From positions 54,542 to 118,541 of the forward strand of contig CAJUJP010000006.1 in NCBI GenBank assembly GCA_910586615.1: a DNA stretch of 64,000 nucleotides. The letters are read 5' to 3'. The position numbers and the translations under genes were made by a program. Shown piece by piece: positions 28,867-36,877 of the stretch; within the stretch, counting starts at the first letter, position 1, and every line of letters starts with the position of its first letter. The stretch comes from an uncultured Lachnospiraceae bacterium (GTDB lineage Bacteria; Bacillota; Clostridia; Lachnospirales; Lachnospiraceae). Below the pieces are notes generated by a model. It ran no database searches. It was not told the DNA's origin and saw only the letters and a program-made list of their open reading frames with translations.

Positions 28867-29349
28867 ATGAGAGAAGAATTATTAGCTATCGTGGAGAGAA
28901 ACAGTCGTATTGATTTAAAAGAACTGGCGGTCATACTGGGCGTGGAAGAGATTGATGTAGTCAATGAACTGGCAGCTTTGGAATCGGAAGGAATCATCTG
29001 CGGTTATCATACGATGATCGATTGGGAGAAGACATCCATTGAAAAAGTATCCGCACTGATCGAGGTGCGTGTGACGCCTCAGCGGGGACAGGGATTTGAC
29101 AAGATTGCGGAGCGCATCTACAAATATCCGGAAGTGACTTCCGTATATCTGATCTCAGGCGGCTATGACCTTCTTGTCACATTGGAAGGCAAGTCTTTGA
29201 AACAGATTTCCGGTTTTGTGTCCGACAAGCTGTCAACGCTGGATTCGGTTTTGAGTACGGCGACCCATTTTATCTTAAAGAAATATAAAGATCATGGAAC
29301 GGTTCTGACGAAAAAGCATGAAGATACAAGAGAGAAGGTGACACCGTGA
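28867..29349 (+). CDS. Lrp/AsnC-family transcriptional regulator
   Basis: 160 aa. An N-terminal winged helix (LLAIVERNSRIDLKELAVILGVEEIDVVNELAALESEGIICGY) is followed by an AsnC ligand/RAM domain with the G-rich ISGGYDLLVTLEG turn. GGAGG lies at 28850-28854: 12 bases from this ATG but 6 from an in-frame TTG at 28861, so the real start may be two codons earlier. Its stop overlaps the start of the aminotransferase (GTGA), so the two are translationally coupled. It probably controls amino-acid metabolism through the linked aminotransferase. Confidence 0.92.
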   Translation: MREELLAIVERNSRIDLKELAVILGVEEIDVVNELAALESEGIICGYHTMIDWEKTSIEKVSALIEVRVTPQRGQGFDKIAERIYKYPEVTSVYLISGGYDLLVTLEGKSLKQISGFVSDKLSTLDSVLSTATHFILKKYKDHGTVLTKKHEDTREKVTP

Positions 29350-30512
29350 AGCATTTATTATCAGATAAAACTGTAGCTTTAAAACCCTCCGGCATCCGGA
29401 AATTTTTCGATATTGTGAGCGAGATGGAAGACGCTATCTCTCTGGGCGTGGGTGAGCCGGACTTCGATACACCCTGGCATATCAGGGACGAGGGTATTTA
29501 CTCGCTGGAAAAAGGACGGACTTTTTATACGGCAAATGCCGGTTTAAAGGAATTGAAAGAAGAAATCTGCCATTATATGAAGCGGAAACAGGGCGTTACA
29601 TACGATCCGGCTCATGAGGTGCTGGTGACGGTGGGTGGCTCGGAGGCCATTGACATCGGTTTGCGGGCGGTCATTAATCCGGGCGATGAGGTGCTGATCC
29701 CGCAGCCCAGCTTTGTATCCTATGAGCCTTGTGCGATCATGGCAGGCGGCGTGCCGGTGATTATCGAGTTGAAGGCGGAGAATGATTTCCGGCTGACGGC
29801 ACAGGAACTGGAAAACGCCATCACGGATAAAACGAAGATTCTGGTGCTTCCTTTCCCCAATAATCCCACCGGGGCGATTATGGAGCGGCAAGATCTGGAG
29901 GCCATTGCCGAGGTCATCAGAAAGCACGATATTCTTGTTATGTCCGATGAAATCTATGCGGAACTGACCTATAAAGAAAAACACGTTTCTATCGTGGAGA
30001 TAGAAGGAATGCAGGAGAGGACGATCCTGATCAACGGATTTTCCAAGGCATATGCCATGACGGGATGGAGGCTGGGTTATGCGTGCGGCCCCAGAGCGAT
30101 CATAGAACAGATGCTCAAGCTTCACCAGTTTGCCATCATGTGTGCGCCTACGACAAGCCAGTATGCGGCTGTAGAGGCGCTTAAAAACGGCGATGATGAT
30201 GTAAGGGAAATGTGTACCGCATACAACCAGCGGAGGCGTTTTTTGATGAATGCTTTTCGGGAGATGAAGCTGGAATGCTTCGAACCTTTCGGCGCTTTTT
30301 ATGTATTTCCGTGCATCAAGGAGTTCGGGATGACCAGTGAGGAGTTTGCAGAGCGTTTCCTTGCGGAAGAAAAAGTGGCAGTAGTGCCGGGGACGGCATT
30401 TGGCGACTGCGGTGAGGGTTATCTCAGGATTTCTTATGCGTACTCCATTGACAATCTGAAGCTGGCCATCGGGAAACTGGCGGATTTTGTGGGGAGATTA
30501 CGCAAGACATGA
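29346..30512 (+). CDS. Class I/II PLP-dependent aminotransferase
   Basis: 388 aa, fold-type I. The PLP-lysine region is INGFSKAYAMTGWRLGY (Lys of SKA near residue 234). NNPTGAI and DEIYAEL carry the Asn and Asp that contact the cofactor, and YLRISYA carries the substrate-binding Arg. The sequence resembles the AspC/PatA branch, so aromatic, aspartate or similar amino-acid transfer is likely; the exact substrate cannot be read. GTG start overlaps the Lrp stop by 4 bases. The Lrp plus aminotransferase pair is a known Clostridia arrangement. Confidence 0.93.
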   Translation: MKHLLSDKTVALKPSGIRKFFDIVSEMEDAISLGVGEPDFDTPWHIRDEGIYSLEKGRTFYTANAGLKELKEEICHYMKRKQGVTYDPAHEVLVTVGGSEAIDIGLRAVINPGDEVLIPQPSFVSYEPCAIMAGGVPVIIELKAENDFRLTAQELENAITDKTKILVLPFPNNPTGAIMERQDLEAIAEVIRKHDILVMSDEIYAELTYKEKHVSIVEIEGMQERTILINGFSKAYAMTGWRLGYACGPRAIIEQMLKLHQFAIMCAPTTSQYAAVEALKNGDDDVREMCTAYNQRRRFLMNAFREMKLECFEPFGAFYVFPCIKEFGMTSEEFAERFLAEEKVAVVPGTAFGDCGEGYLRISYAYSIDNLKLAIGKLADFVGRLRKT

Positions 30513-30605
30513 AGAAATACTAAGACTGTAAAGGACACAGTCTAAGTATTTCTAAGTCATGTCTGGGAGAATGCCGCCGTAGGCGAGCATTCTCCGTGGG
30601 TTGAG
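30505..30605. repeat. Composite hairpin repeat, copy B
   Basis: Overlaps the aminotransferase stop region. Hairpin one spans 30505-30564 with arms AGACATGA..AAATACTAAGACTGT against the complementary ACAGTCTAAGTATTT..TCATGTCT. Hairpin two at 30566-30595 pairs GGAGAATGC with GCATTCTCC and is followed by GTGGGTTGA. The clearest copy of the family; compare 10123, where a 103-bp palindrome interrupts the same frame. Confidence 0.65.
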
Positions 30606-30642
30606 AGATACATTCAGGTAATTTTGCGTGTGGGAGAGGATT

Positions 30643-31143
30643 ATGCATATTGTACTGCATCAGCCGGAGATTCCGGCGAATACGGGAAATATCGGGCGTA
30701 CTTGTGTGGCGACGGGTACGAGTCTTCATTTGATCGAGCCTTTGGGGTTTCGGCTGGATGAGAAGTCGATCAGGCGGGCTGGAATGGACTACTGGGAGCA
30801 TCTTGACGTTACCAGATATATGAATTATCGGGAATTTCAGGACAGGCATCCGGGTGCGAAGATCTGGATGGCAACGACTAAGGCGAAGAAGGTCTATACG
30901 GACGTGGTTTTCGGTTCGGATGATTATATTATGTTCGGCAAAGAGAGCGGGGGGATTCCCGAGGAGATTCTGGTGGAAAATGAAGAGACCTGTATCCGTA
31001 TCCCGATGATGGATGAGATCAGGTCTCTGAATTTGTCTAATTCCGTGGCCATTGTGTTATATGAAGCGCTCAGGCAGAATGATTTCCAGGGGATGCAGAC
31101 GGAGGGAGAACTGCATCGTCTGCAGTGGGGAGAAAGAGACTAG
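30643..31143 (+). CDS. trmL: tRNA (cytidine/uridine-34 2'-O)-methyltransferase
   Basis: 166 aa SPOUT-family (trefoil-knot) methyltransferase that modifies the wobble base of tRNA-Leu. Motifs: HQPEIPANTGNIGRTC at the N-terminus, FGKESGGIPEEIL in the middle and the C-terminal knot sequence LNLSNSVAIVLYEALRQ. GGGAGAGG lies before the ATG at 30643; upstream in-frame codons lack support. Ends 28 bp from the convergent histidine kinase stop. Confidence 0.94.
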   Translation: MHIVLHQPEIPANTGNIGRTCVATGTSLHLIEPLGFRLDEKSIRRAGMDYWEHLDVTRYMNYREFQDRHPGAKIWMATTKAKKVYTDVVFGSDDYIMFGKESGGIPEEILVENEETCIRIPMMDEIRSLNLSNSVAIVLYEALRQNDFQGMQTEGELHRLQWGERD

Positions 31144-31171
31144 GAGAAATTTTGCCGCATACTGCCATGCA

Positions 31172-32599
31172 TCAGTCATCATCCTCCATATCCGACTTCG
31201 ACAGGGAGAAAATAAATTCCGTCCCTACGCCTTCGGTGCTGATTACATTGATATTTTCCCCGTGGGAGCGGATGATCTCTTTGGTAATGGAAAGTCCCAG
31301 GCCGGTGCCTTTTTTATCTTTTCCACGGGAGAGATCGGATTTGTAGAAGCGGTCCCAGATCAGCTTCAGATCATCTTTGGGAATACCGATGCCGGTATCC
31401 TTGACGCTGACGAAGATTTTGTTATGTTTCTCAGTGGTTTCAAGCTTAATGACAGAATTATGGTGGCTGAACTTGATGGCGTTATCCAGCAGATTATAGA
31501 GTACTTGCTGGATCTTGTCCATATCGGCCACCACATACATTTCATCGCCTGTCAGCACCAGTTCGATGGCGATGGTTTTGGCACGGCAGGTGCCCTCAAA
31601 AGAGGCCGCCACGTTGCGGATCGTCTTGTTAATGTCGAAATCAGTTTTGTTCAACATGATTCCCTTTGTATTCAGATTATTAAGTGTCAGAAGGCTGTTG
31701 GTAAGTTTTGTCAGCCGCTCGGTTTCATTTAAAAGGATGGTCAGATATTTTTCATGCATTTCGGGCGGAATTGTACCGTCGATCATGGCTTCCAGATAGC
31801 CCTTGATGGAAGTCAGAGGAGAACGGAAATCGTGGGAAACATTGGCTACAAATTTCTTCTGGTCGTCTTCCGCGCGTGCAATCTCGCTGGCCATATAGGA
31901 AAGGGTGGCCGCCAGATACCCCATCTCATCCTCGCTTTCCACCGTAAACTCGTAGTGCATGTTGCCGCTGGCATACTGCTCTGTGGCTTCGGTGATCTTG
32001 CGCAGAGGAATATAAACGATTTCTGTAAAAAAGATCAGGATGATGAGGGACAGCAGGAACAGGATGATCAGCATGATGTAGGAAATATTGAGCAGTATAT
32101 TTGCATCTGCCTGAATACTGCTCATGGAGGCATGGATGACCACATATCCCTTGACTTTGTAGTCCGAGGAAATGGGGGCGAATACACTGAGCATATCTTC
32201 TTCAAAGGTATGAAAAAAATCACCTATCGTGTAATAGGATCCGGCAGTGACAGTGGGATCGAAATTTTCGATCACCACTTCATTTTCCACATCCACGGCG
32301 GGGGCAGAAGAGTCCAGAATCATACGGCCGGAAGGGTTGATGATCCAGATTGTCGCATCCAGATAAGTATCCAGCGCGTCTAACTGCATTTTTACAGTTT
32401 CCAGAGACACTTCGCTGTTATACAGGTCGGTGGCATAAGTGTTGGCTACCAGTGTGGCTTCTCTGTAGAGAGAATCGGCAGTTTCTTTTTTCAGATGATC
32501 CACAGTCATATTGTAGACAAAAGTCGCCACAACCACAAATCCGAACAGGCCGAAGATAATATATGCAAGTATTAATTTCAGATATAACGTTTTTCTCAT
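31172..32599 (-). CDS. HAMP-domain sensor histidine kinase
   Basis: 475 aa. Membrane helices near residues 8-30 and 170-195 enclose an outside sensor domain of about 140 residues. A HAMP linker follows, then HisKA (FVANVSHDFRSPLTSIKGYLEA, with the phosphoryl His) and HATPase (NLLDNAIKFS; DTGIGIPKDDL; GTGLGLSITKEI). The PhoR/ResE-like layout matches the OmpR-type regulator encoded 38 bp upstream on the same strand. The signal is unknown. Confidence 0.93.
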   Translation of the reverse strand: MRKTLYLKLILAYIIFGLFGFVVVATFVYNMTVDHLKKETADSLYREATLVANTYATDLYNSEVSLETVKMQLDALDTYLDATIWIINPSGRMILDSSAPAVDVENEVVIENFDPTVTAGSYYTIGDFFHTFEEDMLSVFAPISSDYKVKGYVVIHASMSSIQADANILLNISYIMLIILFLLSLIILIFFTEIVYIPLRKITEATEQYASGNMHYEFTVESEDEMGYLAATLSYMASEIARAEDDQKKFVANVSHDFRSPLTSIKGYLEAMIDGTIPPEMHEKYLTILLNETERLTKLTNSLLTLNNLNTKGIMLNKTDFDINKTIRNVAASFEGTCRAKTIAIELVLTGDEMYVVADMDKIQQVLYNLLDNAIKFSHHNSVIKLETTEKHNKIFVSVKDTGIGIPKDDLKLIWDRFYKSDLSRGKDKKGTGLGLSITKEIIRSHGENINVISTEGVGTEFIFSLSKSDMEDDD

Positions 32600-32637
32600 T
32601 GTTATATGTCATCCTTATCCGGGGTGTGCCCGTTTGG

Positions 32638-33336
32638 TTATTTGGATTCAAATTTGTATCCGATGCCCCAGATCGTGGCGATAGACCATTTCTCATGATC
32701 TTTGATTTTTTCCCGGAGACGTTTGATATGTACGTCCACTGTGCGCGTGTCGCCGATATATTCATATCCCCAGATCTGATCCAGAAGTTGCTCTCTCGTA
32801 AAAACATGGTTGGGCGAGGAAGCCAGGAAATAGAGGAGTTCCAGTTCTTTGGGCGGCATCTCAATGGTATTCCCCATGTAGATCACGGAGTAATTGGTCT
32901 GGTTGACAATCAGATCGGGATATTCTACGCATTTGATGTCAGAGACCTTTGATTCTGCGGCGGCCGGTTTGTAGCGGCGCAGAACGGCTTTTACCCGGGC
33001 AACCAGTTCTTTGGAGTCAAAGGGTTTCTCCATATAGTCATCGGCGCCCAGTTCGAGGCCGAGGACTTTGTCAAAAACCTCACCCTTGGCGGACAGCATA
33101 ATAATAGGCAGAGTAGATTTGGAACGTACCTCCCGGCAGACCTGATAACCGTCAATGCCCGGCAGCATCAGATCCAGGAGCATCAGATTAGGCTTAAAAC
33201 TGTCCACAGCACTAAGAGCCGATTCACCGTCATTGACAATCATGGTCTCAAAACACTCCTTTGTCAGATACAGAGAGATCAACTCTGCAATATTGTTATC
33301 ATCATCAACGATTAAGATTTTCTGTCTGTTTACCAT
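32638..33336 (-). CDS. OmpR/PhoB-type response regulator
   Basis: 232 aa. The receiver domain has D55 as phospho-acceptor (LMLLDLMLPG) and the conserved Lys in YMEKPF. A C-terminal winged-helix DNA-binding domain follows (MPPKELELLYFLASSPNHVFTREQLLDQIWGYEYIGDTRTVDVHIKRLREKI region). The start at 33336 has AAAGGAGAAG directly upstream. The frame stays open to 33465, but that stretch is dispersed-repeat DNA translated by chance. First gene of the two-component operon. Confidence 0.95.
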   Translation of the reverse strand: MVNRQKILIVDDDNNIAELISLYLTKECFETMIVNDGESALSAVDSFKPNLMLLDLMLPGIDGYQVCREVRSKSTLPIIMLSAKGEVFDKVLGLELGADDYMEKPFDSKELVARVKAVLRRYKPAAAESKVSDIKCVEYPDLIVNQTNYSVIYMGNTIEMPPKELELLYFLASSPNHVFTREQLLDQIWGYEYIGDTRTVDVHIKRLREKIKDHEKWSIATIWGIGYKFESK

Positions 33337-33360
33337 AAACTTCTCCTTTACAGATTTAAA

Positions 33361-33479
33361 TATTCGAGTTTGCGAAGCAAATCTTGCAAAGATAATTTGC
33401 TTTGCAAAGTATAGCCTTCCGCTTATCCGAGTTTGCGAAGCAAATCTCGCAAAGCTAATTTGCATCGCAAATTAGCTTT
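33361..33479. repeat. Dispersed inverted repeat, two tandem units
   Basis: Two units about 70 bp apart each contain GAGTTTGCGAAGCAAATC(T/C)(T/C)G followed by a self-complementary TTTGC-rich arm. The second unit (33417-33453) begins TTCCGCTTATCCGAGTT and matches 49181-49217 with about four differences in 37 positions. The right arm includes the TAA stop of mutS2 (33472-33474 on the minus strand). A third, partial match lies near 52997-53020. REP-like; no array structure of the CRISPR kind. Confidence 0.7.
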
Positions 33480-35847
33480 TGAATTCCGCAATTGTAACAC
33501 CTGCGTCACCTTCCCCGAATTCCCCAAGCCGGAAGCTTTTTACGACGCGGTTCTTGCGCAGGTAATTGTGTACTGCACTGCGCAGTGCGCCGGTTCCTTT
33601 GCCGTGAACGATACGGACATTGGGCAGATGGGCCAGATAGGCATCATCCAGGTATTTGTCCAGTTCCGACAAAGCCTCGTCAACTGTTTTGCCGAGCAGG
33701 TTGATCTCGGTGGAAACGGTGTAGGATTTTGACATTTTCAGTTTTCCGGAAGAACTGCGCTGCATGTTACCTGTGTTAATGGTCTCTTCCTGGGTCAAAA
33801 CGAGATCACTCAGCAATACCTGGGAGCGGATGATACCGCATTGTACAAAAAGTTTGCCGTTTTTGTCCGGCAGTGAACTGACAGTGCCTTTTAACCCCAT
33901 GGAGAGAACCTTGACGCTGTCACCAAGGCGAAGCTGGTTTGGCTTCAGGACTTTATGGGTCGGCTGGTCATTTTTCAGTGCCAGCTTTTCATTTTTCTCG
34001 GAGATCTTGTCCCGTACTTTCTGACGGGATTTTTCCAGATCTTTGATGGAAGAGCCGGCACCGGCTTTCTGGAAGGTGCGGATGGTCTCGTCGGCCAGTT
34101 CTTTGGCGTTTTGTAAAATTTCACGGGCTTCTTCGTTGGCTTCCCGCAGAATGCGGTCTCTGGACTGGTCAATTTTCTCCTGCTTGGCTTCCAGGCGCTG
34201 CTTTAAAGCTTTCACTTCTTCTTTGTAGGATTCAATCTCGGTCCGCTCTTTTTCAATGGTCAGGCGGCTGTTCTCCAAATCCGCCAGCAAGTCTTCGAAA
34301 CTTTCCTTGTCCTCGGCAATATGCCGTTTTGCATCTTCGATGATGTGATCCGGCAGGCCCAGCTTGGAAGAGATGGCGAATGCGTTACTCTTTCCCGGAA
34401 TGCCGATGAGCAGCCGGTAGGTGGGCCGCAGAGTCTCCACGCTGAATTCGCAGCAGGCATTTTCCACAAATTCAGTGGAAAGGGCATAAACCTTAAGCTC
34501 GCTGTAATGTGTGGTGGCCATGGTGCGTATACCGCGGCTGTGGAGATAATCCAGAACCGAGATGGCCAAAGCAGCGCCTTCTGTGGGATCCGTGCCGGCA
34601 CCCAGCTCGTCAAAGAGGCAGAGGGAATCGGCATCCGCAGTTTGCAGGATGGAGACAATATTGGTCATATGGGAAGAGAAAGTACTGAGGCTCTGCTCAA
34701 TACTCTGTTCGTCACCGATGTCTGCATAGACTTCCCGGAAAATCGACAGCTCAGAGCGGTCAAGCGCCGGTATGTGCAGTCCGGCCTGTCCCATCAGTGT
34801 CAACAATCCTACTGTTTTTAAAGAAACAGTCTTGCCGCCGGTGTTAGGGCCTGTGATTACAAGAAGGTTAAAATCCGTACCAAGCTGTATATCAATGGGA
34901 ACTACTTTTTTCTTATCCAGGAGAGGGTGCCGCCCCTGACGGATCCGGATCCGGTGTTCTGTGTTGAAAACCGGCATGGAAGCGTTCTGTTCCAGCGCCA
35001 GAGCGGCTTTGGCGAAGATGAAATCCAAAGTTGTCATTGCCTTCTGGTCATTGGCTAGAATTTCCGTATATGCACCCGCCTGGGCACTTAAGCCGGCCAG
35101 AATGACATGAATCTCCTCCTGCTCTTTCAGTTCCAGTTCCCTCAGTTCGTTGTTCAGACTGACCACAGCCGCAGGTTCGATAAAAAAGGTGGAACCGGTG
35201 GAAGACTGGTCGTGCACCATGCCGGGCACCTGTCCCTTGTATTCGGATTTTACCGGAATGCAGTAGCGGTTGTTACGCATGGTCACCACGGCATCCTGCA
35301 GATAAGTGCGGCAGGAACCGTTGATCATGGAATTTAACTGGGAATGAATGCGGTCGTTGGTGATGGTCATGCTGCGCCGGATATGTTTCAGTGTTGGACT
35401 TGCATCGTCTGCAATCTCATCTTCCGACAGGATACACCGCCGGATCTCATTTGCCAGCGGTGAAAGCGGCTCTAACAGGTCAAAATATTCGTCCAGAGAG
35501 TCGCCGGGTACATCCTCTCTTTCCTTGCGGCCGTATGCCTTGATCCGGTTAACGTTTTCCAGAAAGGCGGCTATGCGCAGCAGTTCCTCGATGGACAGGA
35601 CGCTTCCTACTTCCAGGGATTTGATGCACATGCCAAGATCCTTGTTGCCGCCAAAGGAGGTGGATCCTTTACGAAAAAGATGTCCCAGTGCGTCCGAAGT
35701 CTGGGTCTGGGCTGTGCGGATGGCCTCCGGGTCGGTCATGGGAAGAAGGGCAGAGGTCAGTTTCCGTCCCTGTTCTGAGGTTGCCTTGTCAGTCAGCCTG
35801 TCGATGATCTTGTTATATTCTAAAACGCGTAATACTTTACTGTTCAT
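33472..35847 (-). CDS. mutS2: MutS2 ATPase with Smr domain
   Basis: 791 aa, normal length. The N-terminal core and clamp run to about residue 280. The MutS-type ATPase has Walker A VITGPNTGGKTVSLKT near 335, the DE motif in LFDELGAGTDP, and TTHYSELK. A long coiled coil covers about 510-620. A C-terminal Smr domain has the INLLGKTVDEA start and the VRIVHGKGTGALR motif. In Firmicutes this protein acts in ribosome-collision rescue and recombination control. Its stop codon lies inside the dispersed repeat. The upstream ribosome site is GGAG at a long spacing of about 13. Confidence 0.95.
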   Translation of the reverse strand: MNSKVLRVLEYNKIIDRLTDKATSEQGRKLTSALLPMTDPEAIRTAQTQTSDALGHLFRKGSTSFGGNKDLGMCIKSLEVGSVLSIEELLRIAAFLENVNRIKAYGRKEREDVPGDSLDEYFDLLEPLSPLANEIRRCILSEDEIADDASPTLKHIRRSMTITNDRIHSQLNSMINGSCRTYLQDAVVTMRNNRYCIPVKSEYKGQVPGMVHDQSSTGSTFFIEPAAVVSLNNELRELELKEQEEIHVILAGLSAQAGAYTEILANDQKAMTTLDFIFAKAALALEQNASMPVFNTEHRIRIRQGRHPLLDKKKVVPIDIQLGTDFNLLVITGPNTGGKTVSLKTVGLLTLMGQAGLHIPALDRSELSIFREVYADIGDEQSIEQSLSTFSSHMTNIVSILQTADADSLCLFDELGAGTDPTEGAALAISVLDYLHSRGIRTMATTHYSELKVYALSTEFVENACCEFSVETLRPTYRLLIGIPGKSNAFAISSKLGLPDHIIEDAKRHIAEDKESFEDLLADLENSRLTIEKERTEIESYKEEVKALKQRLEAKQEKIDQSRDRILREANEEAREILQNAKELADETIRTFQKAGAGSSIKDLEKSRQKVRDKISEKNEKLALKNDQPTHKVLKPNQLRLGDSVKVLSMGLKGTVSSLPDKNGKLFVQCGIIRSQVLLSDLVLTQEETINTGNMQRSSSGKLKMSKSYTVSTEINLLGKTVDEALSELDKYLDDAYLAHLPNVRIVHGKGTGALRSAVHNYLRKNRVVKSFRLGEFGEGDAGVTIAEFKS

Positions 35848-36076
35848 AGTTTGTTTGTTCTCCGATAATATATGTTGCCAAATTGTACTGATACGAGATT
35901 ATCTTATCATAAATGGTGTGGAATTACTATGAAATTGTTACTGCGGTCAACGGGTCAGCCCACTGCGGGTCAGTCTGCGGGCGGGAGAGGGCCGATACAA
36001 TAACTTTTGCGTATGGTGTGACTGATGCAGCCCGATTATTATGGTAGATACAAAAAAATTTATGGAGGAAATGCGA

Positions 36077-36307
36077 ATGAAAGAACTGTATCTGATCATG
36101 CGGGAATTGTTGGAGGTGGAGTATAATCAGAAGTCTCTGTTGTATATCATGGAGATGCTGGAGACAGCATATAACGAAGGCGAACGGGAAGCTTCCGGTC
36201 TGGCAGTCAACGGAGTCAGGTATTACCTGGCGGTCTTACATAAGGATCTGGGAACTGTGATCAACAAACTGGATATTTATATGGCGGAAGGGGCAAAGAA
36301 GTCATAA
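36077..36307 (+). CDS. Small helical protein of unknown function
   Basis: 76 aa, all-helical in appearance, no Cys, no membrane segment, no recognised domain. GGAGG at 36064-36068 is 8 bases from the ATG at 36077 and 2 bases from the ATG at 36071, so 36077 is preferred. It stands alone between mutS2 (divergent) and the XRE gene (convergent), with a bidirectional terminator after it. Confidence 0.65.
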   Translation: MKELYLIMRELLEVEYNQKSLLYIMEMLETAYNEGEREASGLAVNGVRYYLAVLHKDLGTVINKLDIYMAEGAKKS

Positions 36308-36338
36308 CTACAACGTGCATCCGGACTCCAAATCAAAA

Positions 36339-36381
36339 AAAGCAGCGCATTTATCCGGTCAAAGGATAAGTGCCGCTGCTT
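36339..36381. terminator. Bidirectional terminator
   Basis: AAGCAGCG..TTATCC pairs with GGATAA..CGCTGCTT around GGTCAAA; an A-run lies on one side and a TATTTT run on the other. It serves both the plus-strand small gene and the convergent XRE gene, whose stop codon is at the edge of the hairpin. Confidence 0.75.
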
Positions 36382-36604
36382 ATTTTACAGGATAATCGGT
36401 TCGAATATCGCTGGCGCCTGTAATATAATCCATGGATACATCATAGAACCTGGCAAGAATCAGGAGGCTGTCAACCGGAATTCTTGTCTTGCCGCTCTCG
36501 TAATCTGCATAAGTTCGCTGCCCTATGTGAAGCAGATCCGCAACTCTTTGCTGCGTCATGGAATTGTCTTCCCGGATTTCCCTGATCCGTTCATTATATC
36601 TCAT
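36380..36604 (-). CDS. Small XRE-family repressor beside the polysaccharide locus
   Basis: 74 aa, nearly all one HTH_3 domain (IREIREDNSMTQQRVADLLHIGQRTYADYESGKTRIPVDSLLILARFYDVSMDYITG), the size of a minimal Cro/CI-type repressor. The ATG at 36604 has GGAGA 8 bases upstream; the frame runs to 36646 without a better site. It diverges from the glycosyltransferase gene. Between them lie two 17-bp operator-like palindromes, so it probably represses the polysaccharide transcript and perhaps itself. Confidence 0.85.
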   Translation of the reverse strand: MRYNERIREIREDNSMTQQRVADLLHIGQRTYADYESGKTRIPVDSLLILARFYDVSMDYITGASDIRTDYPVK

Positions 36605-36723
36605 TGCTGTACTCTCCAAGACATATTTGATAGAAACATATGACATAATGCTGATTCGATTGCACTGGCGGATATTGAATCGTTGGTTTTGTGTGTTTAG
36701 TATACGTGATTATGAGAAAAGTA

Positions 36724-36783
36724 TTGACAAATAGAGTCATAAACTCTAAACTAAGCATGGAACTTTAAGAGTTATAAACTCTA
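36724..36783 (+). promoter_or_regulatory. Promoter with two 17-bp palindromic operators
   Basis: Promoter: TTGACA 36724-36729, 17-base spacer, TAAACT 36747-36752. Operator 1 at 36732-36748 (TAGAGTCATAAACTCTA) fills the spacer. Operator 2 at 36767-36783 (AAGAGTTATAAACTCTA) lies near the predicted start of transcription. Both read AGAGT-N5-ACTCT, and their centres are 35 bp apart. The position is that of a steric repressor site in front of the polysaccharide genes. Confidence 0.75.
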
Positions 36784-36877
36784 AGAAACAAAATCAGAGA
36801 TTTGGCAATCGGCAATTCGAGTCAAAGCCGGGGATATGTCGCGATTGAAGTAAACTGCTCTGGCATGGGGGATTAAT

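Noticed and set aside
33337..33465. N-terminal extension of the OmpR-type regulator
   Set aside because: Translates the dispersed repeat; the AAAGGAG site and the receiver start fix the N-terminus at 33336.
33361..33479. CRISPR-like tandem repeats
   Set aside because: Only two units, internally self-complementary, with no unique spacers and no cas genes in the window.
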